The position numbers and the translations under genes were made by a program. Of a DNA stretch of 64,000 nucleotides, positions 27,148 through 36,231 are shown piece after piece. How positions within the stretch are numbered: position 1 is the stretch's first letter; each line of letters starts with the position of its first letter. The stretch comes from CAZGRP01 sp964527995 (GTDB lineage: Bacteria > Zhuqueibacterota > Zhuqueibacteria > Oceanimicrobiales > CAZGRP01): contig CAZGRP010000001.1 of NCBI GenBank assembly GCA_964527995.1, positions 124,001 to 188,000 on the forward strand, written 5' to 3'. The notes below the pieces were generated by a model. It saw only the letters and a program-made list of their open reading frames with translations. It was not told where the DNA came from and ran no database searches.

Positions 27148-28890
27148 TCAGCGGTAGGCTGCGCAGGCGGCGATACGGCGTTCAATTTCAGCCACGATCT
27201 TCTGGTAGGCTTTTCCGCCGACTCCACCGTATCGTTTCTGCAGCTCGGCGTCTGGGATGCCTTCGGGGAGATCGGCGGCCTGGGGGAAGAAGTCGTCCAG
27301 ACGGAAGCCGGTTGCCAGTCGCTCCTGCATGGTCCGTGCAGCGGCCTCACTGCGGGTCGACGCCAGGGCGAAGGTGGTTCCGGCCCGATCCGCCAACAGA
27401 TCCGCGAACGAGAATCCGCTGCCCCCCTTGCCGGCATCGAGCTCCTCCTTCAGCAGCCCGGCTGCATCGCTGACCGCCTGGGCTGAAAGGAGAGCCAGCG
27501 AGGCGCTCACCAGAAAGTGCTGCGTCCAGTCGTGCCTGCCGCGAAGGGTCACCCGCCCAAGAGCCCGCTGGGCCTTGGAGATAAGGCCGCCGTCGCCCAC
27601 AGGCCCGATGAAGCGAGCCAGGTGGGGGTGGCCGAGGACGACGCCGAGAGCGAAGATGGCGGCCCGGTTCTCGAGCACGGGATCGCTCCGTTGAGAGCGC
27701 GACCGCGCCAGGGAGAAGGCGGTTCGCAGAGCGGCGCCGAAGCGGGCGTCACCACGCGGCAGCTTTCCGGCTGTGGCCAGCAGATTCTGAATCTGGGCAC
27801 GGGTGGCTTCGACGACGGCTTCGCTTCCTCCAGGTGCTGACACCAGCTGCGGCAGAAAGTTCTTCGGCAGCTCGAGCCGGTGATAGGTGACCTTCATCCC
27901 GGCCGGCTCCAGGCGCAACGCCTGAATCGATTTGAGAAACGGACGTAGGCGGCGGTCATGTCGCAGGGTCGTCGTCAGGATGGGTGATGACAGGTTCAGC
28001 AGCCAGTGCGGCGCCGCGATACGACCGAATCCCAGCTCTCTGATGTGCAGATAGAGGTGCCCGCGGCGAACTTCCAGACTGCTGCCGAGCCGCATGTTGA
28101 GATAGCGCCTGCCGTTCGTGAAAGAGGGGATGGCCACCGACAGGCGTATCACCGCGCCGCCCGGCTGCAGATCGACTTTGGCTTTTCGCTGCCCCGAGCC
28201 GATGGACAATCCCCACGCCAGCAACACGTCCAAGTCGTGCTCGGTAAGTCGGAGTGTGCCGGTCTCCCCGGGCTTCAACTTCTGGGAGTTCTTCTCGCGG
28301 ACCAGGCGAACGAGTCGCCGCTTTTCCGCTGAGGTGACACGGGCGCCCTGGAACTCAGCCGGCTTTTTCTCGGTTGCCAGGGTGACGAAGGCCGCAGCAC
28401 TGCCGAGCAGAACGATGAGCAGAACGGCCAGCTTGGGCAGCAGCCACAGTCTCGCCCGCCAGCCACGTAACCAGGTCATCCCCAGCCAGACACCAAACAG
28501 GCATCCGGCAACGGGCAACATCAGGTCGAAGGAGCCTGGCGTTTGCCAGAGCCGTCCGATTTCGAAACCGCGGACAAGAAAAGTCAGAAGCGTGCCGAGG
28601 ATGATCGCCAGGAGAGCCACCAGCACCTTCCGCAGCGGACGAACCGGTGGGCTCGACAAGGCCAGAGGCAGAAGAAAGCCCAGGGGCACAAACCGCGCTG
28701 TGTGAACAAGGCCGCCCACGACCAGCGAGAACAGCCAGGCAAGGAAACGGCGCGAGTCCTGTAAGTCCCAAAGGGTTACATTTCGGGATGGCGGTGCGTT
28801 GCCATGGCCGAGTGCCAGGGCAAGGAGAAGAATTAGATAGAGGACAAGCGCGGCTGGAGCAATCCAATCCCGAATTCGATATCGTGTCAT
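27148..28890 (-). CDS. VanZ-like polytopic membrane protein with large C-terminal domain
   Basis: The 580-residue product has about five N-terminal membrane helices in residues 10-170. The segment VHTARFVPLGFLLPLAL resembles the VanZ family (FVPLGFLLP). A beta-rich extracytoplasmic domain follows (about 200-340; RLTEHDLDVLLAWGLSI), then a helical C-terminal region containing GGVGGKAYQKIVAEIERR. It is the last gene of the minus-strand block, 108 bp after the binding-protein gene. It could be an envelope component; the function is unknown. Confidence 0.6.
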   Translation of the reverse strand: MTRYRIRDWIAPAALVLYLILLLALALGHGNAPPSRNVTLWDLQDSRRFLAWLFSLVVGGLVHTARFVPLGFLLPLALSSPPVRPLRKVLVALLAIILGTLLTFLVRGFEIGRLWQTPGSFDLMLPVAGCLFGVWLGMTWLRGWRARLWLLPKLAVLLIVLLGSAAAFVTLATEKKPAEFQGARVTSAEKRRLVRLVREKNSQKLKPGETGTLRLTEHDLDVLLAWGLSIGSGQRKAKVDLQPGGAVIRLSVAIPSFTNGRRYLNMRLGSSLEVRRGHLYLHIRELGFGRIAAPHWLLNLSSPILTTTLRHDRRLRPFLKSIQALRLEPAGMKVTYHRLELPKNFLPQLVSAPGGSEAVVEATRAQIQNLLATAGKLPRGDARFGAALRTAFSLARSRSQRSDPVLENRAAIFALGVVLGHPHLARFIGPVGDGGLISKAQRALGRVTLRGRHDWTQHFLVSASLALLSAQAVSDAAGLLKEELDAGKGGSGFSFADLLADRAGTTFALASTRSEAAARTMQERLATGFRLDDFFPQAADLPEGIPDAELQKRYGGVGGKAYQKIVAEIERRIAACAAYR

Positions 28891-28998
28891 CGACTCTCCC
28901 CGGAGCTTCGAAGCAAAATCATCGAGAAGGTTGGGCTTGTGCCCAAGAGTCTACCCGTTTTTCGCAGGAGCGACAATCGGTCTCTTTTTGAACAGCGC

Positions 28999-30429
28999 CT
29001 ATGGCCCGGCATCGCTGTCATTCTTGACGTCGCTTCTGAGTTCCTGGGTCGATGTCCGGTGCCGCCGGGCGGAAATCCATGCACCGCCCGCCACCACCGC
29101 AAGTAAGAGAAGCAGGAACACACGGCTGCCGAGGAAGGGTCGGCCTTCTTGCCCAGCCATCTGGCTTGCGATGAGCCGGTTCACTTCGTCTTCCATCTGC
29201 CTCAAGGCCTCCAGCGGCGTCTGTTCCCGACGCGCGGCGCGATCCATCGCCAGGAACCACAGCAGGTTCATCTCGTAGGGCGAAACGTATGGGCTTTCCT
29301 CCCACCACCACTCCCGGGCATAGGGTAACTGGTCCAGGAAGACCCGGTTGTCGATCCACGGCGTCACCTTGTTGTGGAGGAAGACATCCGACTCTGCCAC
29401 GCGCCGCATGGCCGGGATGTTGTTGCCGTCCTCGCTGGTGATGCGCTGCGCCTCCTCGCTGACGAGAAACTTCATGAAATCCCAGGCATCCTTTTTCTTG
29501 TGGCTGCTGGCAGCCATGACGACGTAGTGGGCCGCCAGTCCGGTGACCCGTTTCTTGGCGTGCGGCATCGGAGCCACGTCGAAGGAGCCAGGGCGCATAT
29601 TTCTCGACAGCCACGGCGCCGCCCATCGCCCGTTCACCACCATGGCTGCCTGACCGCTGGAAAACATCTCGTCAATATGATAACCCCGCCGCACCGCTGG
29701 ATCGAAAGTGATCTGCTCGTCGCGGTAGAAGCTGATGAACTTGGCCAGGGCCTCGGCGGCTTCGGCGCTGCCTACGACGCAGCGGTCGAGACGGTCGTTG
29801 AAGTGGTCGCCGCCGTACTGGTAAATCATCACCATGCTGGCATTGACGAGATGACCTCCCCAGCGGATGACATTGCCGTTGTCGTCTCTACGGGTCAGCT
29901 TCTTGCCGGCGCGGATGACCTCGTCCCACGTCCACGTGCTGTCCGGATAGGAAAGTCCAGCGGCGTCGAAGAGATCGCGATTGTAGTAAAGGACCAGTGT
30001 CGAGAAGACCAGCGGCAGCCCGTACAGGCGTCTGCCATCGTAGCCGTCGCGCACCAGCACGTCGTAGTACTGGTCGAGATGAATCGAGGTGTCGGCCGCC
30101 ACCCAGGGCGCAAGGTCCTCCAGCACCCCCTTTCTGCCAAAGCTCTTGATCATGCCGTTGTAGGCCTTGAAGACATCGGGAACGCTGTTACCGGCGGCCT
30201 GCACCAGCAGCTTCTGATCGTATTGCAGTTCCACGTGGATGAGGCGGACGCGCCGCGGTGGGTTGCGGCTGTTGTAAAGATTGACAAGTTTTTGGTACGC
30301 TCGCAACTCGTCCACCGTTCCCCAGGTGGCGAACTTCAGGAAGTCGTCGCCCGACGTGCGATCGAGGTAGAGGCCGAGCGCGAACACCGCTGCCAGCCCG
30401 AAAAGGATCGTTGCATGGATCTTGGACAT
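28999..30429 (-). CDS. Family 1 ABC sugar-binding protein with membrane anchors at both ends
   Basis: The 476-residue protein has an N-terminal helix (about 5-22, LFGLAAVFALGLYL) without a lipobox. The type-1 solute-binding fold is clear (FATWGTVDELRAYQKLVNLY, NSVPDVFKAYNGM, LYGLPLVFSTLVLYYNRDLF, YPDSTWTWDEVIRAGKKLTR, AAMVVNGRWAAPW). A hydrophobic C-terminal helix (VFLLLLLAVVAGGAWI) near 437-452 is followed by a basic tail. Most family 1 binding proteins are free or N-lipidated, so tethering at both ends is odd. It follows the two permeases by 5 bp, so it is the binding component of that importer, probably for oligosaccharide. Confidence 0.85.
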   Translation of the reverse strand: MSKIHATILFGLAAVFALGLYLDRTSGDDFLKFATWGTVDELRAYQKLVNLYNSRNPPRRVRLIHVELQYDQKLLVQAAGNSVPDVFKAYNGMIKSFGRKGVLEDLAPWVAADTSIHLDQYYDVLVRDGYDGRRLYGLPLVFSTLVLYYNRDLFDAAGLSYPDSTWTWDEVIRAGKKLTRRDDNGNVIRWGGHLVNASMVMIYQYGGDHFNDRLDRCVVGSAEAAEALAKFISFYRDEQITFDPAVRRGYHIDEMFSSGQAAMVVNGRWAAPWLSRNMRPGSFDVAPMPHAKKRVTGLAAHYVVMAASSHKKKDAWDFMKFLVSEEAQRITSEDGNNIPAMRRVAESDVFLHNKVTPWIDNRVFLDQLPYAREWWWEESPYVSPYEMNLLWFLAMDRAARREQTPLEALRQMEDEVNRLIASQMAGQEGRPFLGSRVFLLLLLAVVAGGAWISARRHRTSTQELRSDVKNDSDAGP

Positions 30430-30434
30430 CAGCC

Positions 30435-31394
30435 CTACCCCTTCATGCCACTCAGCACGATTCCACGATTGATGTAGCGCTGGAACAGGATATACACCAC
30501 CACAGCCGGAACCAGGGTGATCCAGGAGCCCGCCATCAGCCGGCCCCAGTCGGTCTGGTAAAGCGAGTTGAACTTGGCCAGCCCGACGGTCAGCGTCATC
30601 TTGGCATTATCGTTCAGCACGATGAAAGGCCAAAAGAAGTCGTTCCAGGTACCAACAAAGATGAAAGTGGCCAACGTCGCCAGGGCTGCCGCCGACAATG
30701 GCAGGATGATGCGCGAATAGATGCGGAAATGGCCGGCGCCATCGATTCGGGCGGCGTCTTCGAGATCGCGCGGAATGGTCAAGAAGAACTGGCGCAGCAG
30801 AAAGGTGCCGTAGGCCGAGAACATTCCCGGCAGGATGATGCCGCTGTAGGTATCGATCAGGCCGAACTCGCGCAGAAGCAGATAGAGCGGGATCGTCAGG
30901 AGCTGTCCGGGCACCATGAGTGTGCCAAGGTACGCCAGGAAGACGCGATCCCTGCCTGGGAACTCCAACCTCGCAAAGGCATAGGCCGCCAGTGAAGAGG
31001 TGATGAGCTGGGCGATGGTGATGAAACCGGTCACGAACAGGCTGTTCAGGAAAAAGCGACCGAAGGGCAGCACCTTGAACGTGTCGGTGTAGTTGGCCCA
31101 GTACGGTTTGAGCTTTTCGATGCGCCGCCGTGGAATCAGCCTTTCTTCGCCGGTCTTCACCAGTCGGATTCGGTAGTTCGCTCCGACTTCCTCGAGGATG
31201 CGGATCGGCTTGCGCACGTTGTCCTCGACAATGTAGTCGAGCCGCTGGTACGGCAACCAGCGCTTGTCGAGGACGTAGGCCGGGTGTTTGAGGCTGGTCA
31301 GAAAGGTCCACGCCAGGGGCACGGCAAACACCAGGCCGAAAGCGACCAGCAGCAGGTAGAGAAGCGACTTTTCGGCGACACTGCGCGATCTCAT
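30435..31394 (-). CDS. MalG-family ABC sugar permease with extra extracytoplasmic insert
   Basis: The 319-residue protein has about six membrane helices. The EAA loop is EDAARIDGAGHFRIYSRIIL, and it ends in GIVLSGMKG as CUT1 permeases do. Between helix 1 and helix 2 there is an additional beta-strand-rich segment of about 45 residues (PYQRLDYIVEDNVRKPIRIL to LIPRRRIEKLKPYWANYTDT) that is absent from the related protein at 16936-17805. It forms a 5'-permease, 3'-binding-protein array with its neighbours. Confidence 0.9.
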   Translation of the reverse strand: MRSRSVAEKSLLYLLLVAFGLVFAVPLAWTFLTSLKHPAYVLDKRWLPYQRLDYIVEDNVRKPIRILEEVGANYRIRLVKTGEERLIPRRRIEKLKPYWANYTDTFKVLPFGRFFLNSLFVTGFITIAQLITSSLAAYAFARLEFPGRDRVFLAYLGTLMVPGQLLTIPLYLLLREFGLIDTYSGIILPGMFSAYGTFLLRQFFLTIPRDLEDAARIDGAGHFRIYSRIILPLSAAALATLATFIFVGTWNDFFWPFIVLNDNAKMTLTVGLAKFNSLYQTDWGRLMAGSWITLVPAVVVYILFQRYINRGIVLSGMKG

Positions 31395-31412
31395 GAATCT
31401 CGCATCCAGCGT

Positions 31413-32306
31413 TTAAATCCCATACTCCACTCGCCGGCCCACATAGCGCCACTGGATCAGGGTCACCACCAGCATCAGGGCGAACAGCACCCAGGATACC
31501 GCTGCCGCATAGCCCATGTTGAACTCCCGGTAGGCCTTCCAGTAGATCTCCCAAAGCAGCGTCCACGTTCCCTTGCCCGGTCCACCCTCGGTGAGCACGT
31601 AGATGGGGCCGAACAGTTGGAAGCTGCCGATGATGCCGGTGACCACCAGAAAAAAGTTGGCAGGCGCCAGCAACGGAAATGTGACATGAAAAAACTGCGC
31701 CAGCCGGCCGGCTCCGTCCATGCGCGCGGCCTCGTAGTACTCTGCCGGGATTCCCTGCAGGGCGGCCAGGTAGATGAGCATGTTGTATCCGGCTGATTTC
31801 CATATGAGCAACATGACGATGCCGATTTTGGCGAGGAGCGGATCGCCGAGCCAGAACAGCGGCTTGATGCCGAAGAGCCCGAGAAGCTGGTTGATAAGAC
31901 CCTGTCCGCGGCTGAGGAGATACTCCCACAAAAGTGCCACTGAAATCATCGAGGCAACCACCGGCAGGAAGTAAACCGTCCGGAAGAAGCTGATTCCGCG
32001 CAGCGGCTGGTTCACCAGCAGCGCCAGGACCAGGGCGAAGGCCAGCCCCACCGGCACGCCGAGCATGAGAAAGAGGGTGTTGCCGAGGTAGGGCCAAAAG
32101 CCGGAGTGGGCATCGAAAAAGATGCGGCTGTAGTTGGCAAGGTCGACGAAAACCGGATTGCTGAAAATGTTCCAGCGGAAGAAGCTGAGGACGAAAGAGA
32201 ACAGGATCGGCCCTGCCAGGAAGACGATGAACCCTGCCAGGTTGGGCGCCAGAAAGGCGTAGCCGATGAGGGCGTGGCGTGTCCGGCGACTTCTAATGAG
32301 AGGCAT
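31413..32306 (-). CDS. MalF-family ABC sugar permease
   Basis: The 297-residue protein has six membrane helices, opens with ALIGYAFLAPNLAGFIVF typical of CUT1 MalF/UgpA permeases, and has the EAA loop YEAARMDGAGRLAQFFHVTF. It begins 14 bp inside the HAD phosphatase gene and ends 18 bp before the MalG-type gene. It pairs with that protein to form the translocation pore. No MalK-type ATPase is encoded nearby; CUT1 importers often share a remote ATPase. Confidence 0.92.
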   Translation of the reverse strand: MPLIRSRRTRHALIGYAFLAPNLAGFIVFLAGPILFSFVLSFFRWNIFSNPVFVDLANYSRIFFDAHSGFWPYLGNTLFLMLGVPVGLAFALVLALLVNQPLRGISFFRTVYFLPVVASMISVALLWEYLLSRGQGLINQLLGLFGIKPLFWLGDPLLAKIGIVMLLIWKSAGYNMLIYLAALQGIPAEYYEAARMDGAGRLAQFFHVTFPLLAPANFFLVVTGIIGSFQLFGPIYVLTEGGPGKGTWTLLWEIYWKAYREFNMGYAAAVSWVLFALMLVVTLIQWRYVGRRVEYGI

Positions 32307-33072
32307 CCCGGTCCCGTGCCTGCTGGGTGATGGATTTGACCCCGGTGATGATCTGGTCGAAACCGCGAGCTACGAAGGCGGGGTCCGCACTGGCGCCGGG
32401 AAAGGCCCCCTGCGGCTGGTTCGCGCGCCGCAGGCTGGCGAAGAAGGTCCGCTCCCAGTCAGCCGAGGGCGTGTGCCCCTTGGCCTCGGGGGGTGGATCG
32501 AACCAGATCGTCCATATGCCCGCCTGGCGTGCCGGGAGAATGTCGTTGTCAAGGCGGTCGCCAACCATGATGGCCTCCCGGGACCGGCAGCCGACCTGCG
32601 CCAGAGCGTAGCGATAGAATTCCGGATCAGGCTTGCGAAGCTGGATGACCTCGCTGATGAAGTGGCGGTCGAACAGCTCCCAGACCTGGTGGCGCCGCAA
32701 GACGCGCTCGACCGCCGCCGGCTGGTTGGCAAGCAAGGCCAGGTGGTAGGCTTTGCGTAGTTCGTTGAGGACGGGTACAATGGCCGGCATCAGTGGATAC
32801 ACCTGCTCGATGTGCGCCAGGAGATAGCGGTGGTAGGCGCCCCGGACCTTGCGGTAGCCAGCCAGGCCAAGGTGGCGGATCGCCAGCGTCCGATGCACGT
32901 CGCCGTCCGTGGTTTCGGCCAGCAGGCTCTCTCGTTCCTGTAGTAAGTCCTCGAACCGAAGCGATGCCCCGGTTTCGCAGATGGCGTCGTGGATCCGTTT
33001 GTAGATGATGGCAAGCAAAGGGTCATCGTTGAGAATGACGTTGCCAACATCGAAGAAAATCCAGCGGATCAT
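32293..33072 (-). CDS. HAD-superfamily phosphatase
   Basis: The 259-residue protein starts at an ATG preceded by GGGAGACC. HAD motif I is IFFDVGNVI (nucleophile Asp8). The +2 residue is Gly instead of the usual acid, as in the 'D-x-G' subfamily. Motif II lies in LLANQPAAVE, motif III in LRKPDPEFY and motif IV in MVGDRLDNDIL. It probably dephosphorylates a sugar phosphate or a related metabolite made by the adjacent kinases. It overlaps the MalF-type gene by 14 bp. Confidence 0.85.
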   Translation of the reverse strand: MIRWIFFDVGNVILNDDPLLAIIYKRIHDAICETGASLRFEDLLQERESLLAETTDGDVHRTLAIRHLGLAGYRKVRGAYHRYLLAHIEQVYPLMPAIVPVLNELRKAYHLALLANQPAAVERVLRRHQVWELFDRHFISEVIQLRKPDPEFYRYALAQVGCRSREAIMVGDRLDNDILPARQAGIWTIWFDPPPEAKGHTPSADWERTFFASLRRANQPQGAFPGASADPAFVARGFDQIITGVKSITQQARDRDASH

Positions 33073-33203
33073 CTGAGGTCTCCCGGAAGCAAACCTTTTC
33101 GTGCTTGCCTCGAGCACAGGTCTCGCCGGTTGAACGCCGTCTGGGCCCCGCCAGGTCGTCGCGAGAGGTTTGCTTCTTCGAGTTTCGCCGGCCTCCGCAC
33201 CCT

Positions 33204-34274
33204 CTACACCATCTTTCCCAGGTTGGCCAGGAAGGCGCGCGGGTCGATGTCGGGTTTTCGTGCGAAGGTGGCCAGGGCAGCGTAGTTGATGCGGTGCGAT
33301 AGTCCTCCGAGCTCGCCGAACGTCATCAGCCCTTCGAAGCCGATGTCGCGCGCCACGGCAGCCGCCCGGTGGAGTCGTTCGACGTGGATGACGTCTTCGT
33401 CAAATGCCGCTGGCGAGTTGTAGGGCAGCATGCCGACGTCGTGACCTGTGGGAGGGCGATCGCCCTGCCGGTATCGAGCGACAAGATTCCACTCCTGGCA
33501 ACGAGATGCGTCCCCAGGAAACGCGTCGATGAACCAGGCCACCATCGTGTCGCCGGGTAGTTCGCCGGCAAAGGGGCGGGCGCTGATGCGTTCGCGCGTC
33601 AGCGGCGCCGACGTGGAGCACAGGATCCAGGCGTCGGGGTTGTGGTGGCGCACCTCCTTGATCAGGGGCGGCAGAAGCCGCTCTATGTCCTGGAAGGAGA
33701 TCGGACCGCTGCGATCCCCGTACTGCTGGCATTCCGCGCACTGGCATACCCCCTCGTCGCTCGTCTGAAACTCGATTCCGCCGACGTCAAAGTTCCGGCA
33801 CAGCCAGTTCAGACCCTCCACCGTCCACTCGATGTTGGCCTCCTTGGAAGGACATGCGACGGAATTTTTCCGGCCGTTCGCACCGCGCAGCATGCGGTTT
33901 CCGTCCGCGTCGATGGCGGCCAGCTCCGGGTGCTCCTGGAGCCAGACTTCCAGCGAGTAGCGATGGTCGCCCTCCCAGTAGATACCGCCGTAGGCGCAGA
34001 CCCCGACGCCCGGCATCAGGCGCACGCCAGCGGCGCGAGCACGATCCATCACCCGCCAGGCAGCGCCCTGGCCGCCATGGCTGTCTCGCAGAAAGCCCCA
34101 GACAACCACGGCATCGATGTGTGCCGCCGAAGCGGTGTCGATGAGGCGGCGGTAGTCGTCCACAAAGGTGTCGCGGCCCCACGGGTAGGGTGCGCCTCCG
34201 AGGGTGCGCTCGATCGGGCGCTGACGCGGTGCCCAGCGCATGCGATAGTCCCAGGTCCACAGAAAAGTTTTCAT
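33204..34274 (-). CDS. Putative TIM-barrel glycoside-hydrolase-like protein
   Basis: The 356-residue cytoplasmic product starts at ATG 34274, overlapping the upstream kinase stop as ATGA with AGGGGGTGAT before it. The fold pattern suggests a TIM barrel: FVDDYRRLIDTASAAHIDAV, AGVRLMPGVGVCAYGGIYW, GIEFQTSDEGVCQCAECQ. The Cys177-x-Cys179-x2-Cys182 cluster resembles DUF4838- and alpha-glucuronidase-type proteins. The operon context (PfkB kinases and a sugar ABC importer) supports a glycosidase or sugar-processing role, but the family is not certain. Confidence 0.6.
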   Translation of the reverse strand: MKTFLWTWDYRMRWAPRQRPIERTLGGAPYPWGRDTFVDDYRRLIDTASAAHIDAVVVWGFLRDSHGGQGAAWRVMDRARAAGVRLMPGVGVCAYGGIYWEGDHRYSLEVWLQEHPELAAIDADGNRMLRGANGRKNSVACPSKEANIEWTVEGLNWLCRNFDVGGIEFQTSDEGVCQCAECQQYGDRSGPISFQDIERLLPPLIKEVRHHNPDAWILCSTSAPLTRERISARPFAGELPGDTMVAWFIDAFPGDASRCQEWNLVARYRQGDRPPTGHDVGMLPYNSPAAFDEDVIHVERLHRAAAVARDIGFEGLMTFGELGGLSHRINYAALATFARKPDIDPRAFLANLGKMV

Positions 34275-35209
34275 ATCACCCCCTGCCAGAATTCCGGAGT
34301 TCCGTGTGTTTGCAAAAACTCGACGGCCTCGGGGAAGGTTGGGATTCCGGCCCTGCCACCGAGTTTGCGGCACTTCATCGCCGCCACGGCCGAGGCGAAT
34401 TCCAGGCATTGGCGCAGCGGCCAGTGGCGCAACATGGCCGTCACGAAAGCACCGTGAAAGACGTCGCCGGCCCCGGTGGTGTCGACCACCTCTACCCGAA
34501 ACGCCGGCACCTGCACGGTTTCATCCGCAGTGCGACAGAGGGAGCCGCGTTCGCCCAGGGTGATCACCACCGTCGCCGGGTGAAACTCGAACAGGCGCTG
34601 CAACGCCTGCTGTGGCTCTTCGGCCCCGGTGAACTTGCGCGCGAAGCGTTCCGACGCCATCACCACGTCGCTGGCCCGGATGAGGTCGGCCACCCCCTGG
34701 TGGTCGTTGTCGGCGTCGAGCACCACCGTAGCCCCCGCCTGCCGGGCCCAGCGTGCCGCCTGCTTGCCTGCTTCGGGATGGAAGATGTCCAGAAACAGCA
34801 CCCGACTCTGCTCGATGTAGGCTCGTGGCAGCTCTTCGGGATCGAGTCGGGCGCGTTCCACATCCCAGTACCAGCAGATGCGGCGCTCGCCGGTCGCACT
34901 GTGCACGAGTACGAGGGAAATCGGCACCGCTGTTTCGGCGGATCGCAGCACGGCGCTGGTGTCGACCCCGACGCGCTCGAACTCCTGCATCAGGAAATCG
35001 CCGTACTCGTCGGTGCTCAGTTTGCCCACATAGGCCGCCCTGGCGCCGAGCCGGGCGCAAGCGGTCAGGGCCGTGCCGGTGAGGCCGCCGCCCTGTTTGG
35101 AAAAGGCCAACATCGGCATCTTCTCGTCGCGACCCGGGTAGTGGTCCAGGAGGCCCAGCAGGTCGACGGCGCAGTTGCCGAATCCGACGACGTCGAAACG
35201 CTTTGTCAA
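34271..35209 (-). CDS. PfkB-family sugar kinase (ribokinase-like)
   Basis: The 312-residue carbohydrate kinase opens with FDVVGFGNCAVDLL and has the GGGLTGTALTACARLGA substrate region and the anion-hole signature VDTTGAGDVFHGAF. PfkB kinases phosphorylate ribose, fructose, fructose-1-phosphate, 2-keto-3-deoxygluconate or nucleosides; the substrate cannot be read here. It sits 16 bp after the next PfkB gene and overlaps the hydrolase-like gene downstream. Confidence 0.9.
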   Translation of the reverse strand: MTKRFDVVGFGNCAVDLLGLLDHYPGRDEKMPMLAFSKQGGGLTGTALTACARLGARAAYVGKLSTDEYGDFLMQEFERVGVDTSAVLRSAETAVPISLVLVHSATGERRICWYWDVERARLDPEELPRAYIEQSRVLFLDIFHPEAGKQAARWARQAGATVVLDADNDHQGVADLIRASDVVMASERFARKFTGAEEPQQALQRLFEFHPATVVITLGERGSLCRTADETVQVPAFRVEVVDTTGAGDVFHGAFVTAMLRHWPLRQCLEFASAVAAMKCRKLGGRAGIPTFPEAVEFLQTHGTPEFWQGVI

Positions 35210-35225
35210 AACCTGACTCCGAGAT

Positions 35226-36194
35226 TCACAGCTTCTCGATTTGCACGAGCGGCATCAGTTCCTCCAGATCCGCCGGGGTGCAGGTGCCGGCATCCCAGAC
35301 CCGGGCATTGGCGGCGCCGGCCGCGACACCGTAACGGATCGCCTCCTCCGGCGAGCATTGGTGCACGAAGGCGAACACGAATCCGGCCACCATGGCATCG
35401 CCGGAGCCGACGGGGTTGACAGTGTCGACCGCAGGCGGCCGAGCTCGCCAGCGCTCTCCTTCGACGCTGACGAGCGCCGGCCCGTCTCCATCGGTGACCA
35501 CCACCCACTTTACGCCGTAATCATGGAAGCGGTCGGCCAGGCTGAACACAGCCTCGTCTGTGTCGAGACTGCGACCAAAGGTGCGCTCGAGTTCATGGCG
35601 GTTGGGCTTCACCATGAAAGGTCCGGCTTCGACGCCACGTGCGAACGGCTCGTCATAGCTGTCCAGAACCGTGGCGGTGTTGAGCTGATGGGCCCGGCGA
35701 ATCAACTCGGCGTAGAAGTTCTCGAAGCCGGCGCCTGGGGCACTTCCACTCATGCAGGCCCAATGGCTGCGGCCAGCCAGCCAGGCGAATTTTTCGGCCA
35801 GGCGTTTGGATTCGATGGGGTGCACCTGGTGGGGCGGCTCGAAGATCGCCGTGGCGACGCCGCCTGAGTCGTCGAGGATGGTGAAACCCTCGCGCGTGGT
35901 GTCGCGGATGCGAACGAAGTCGGATGGGATGGCTTCGCGGCTGAGTGCCTCGAGGATCGCCTCGCCGGTCGTTCCGCCCAGAAAGCCGGTGGCGATGGCC
36001 TCCACTCCGAGGCTGCGGAGAACTCGGGCGACGTTGACTCCTTTGCCGCCGGCGATGGCCTTCATCGACCGGGCCCGCATGATGGTGCCGGGCTTCATGC
36101 GGTCGACATGAAGGGTCTTGTCGAGCATCGGGTTGAGAGTCACCGTGACGACCGACGGCTTGAGGCTCTTTTGAACCGTAGCAGTCAACGTCAT
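35226..36194 (-). CDS. PfkB-family 1-phosphofructokinase/tagatose-6-phosphate kinase-like protein
   Basis: The 322-residue protein starts at ATG 36194; AGGGAGGG lies about 13 bases upstream. Diagnostic strings are TVTLNPMLDKTLHVDRM, GGKGVNVARVLRSLGV and NPVGSGDAMVAGFV, the pattern of 1-phosphofructokinase and tagatose-6-phosphate kinase rather than ribokinase. Phosphorylation of a hexose-1- or -6-phosphate is likely. A second PfkB gene follows 16 bp later, so two consecutive phosphorylations of an imported sugar are possible. Confidence 0.88.
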   Translation of the reverse strand: MTLTATVQKSLKPSVVTVTLNPMLDKTLHVDRMKPGTIMRARSMKAIAGGKGVNVARVLRSLGVEAIATGFLGGTTGEAILEALSREAIPSDFVRIRDTTREGFTILDDSGGVATAIFEPPHQVHPIESKRLAEKFAWLAGRSHWACMSGSAPGAGFENFYAELIRRAHQLNTATVLDSYDEPFARGVEAGPFMVKPNRHELERTFGRSLDTDEAVFSLADRFHDYGVKWVVVTDGDGPALVSVEGERWRARPPAVDTVNPVGSGDAMVAGFVFAFVHQCSPEEAIRYGVAAGAANARVWDAGTCTPADLEELMPLVQIEKL

Positions 36195-36231
36195 CGTACT
36201 TGCAGTTTCCCTCCCTCGCGTCCGGATGGTG

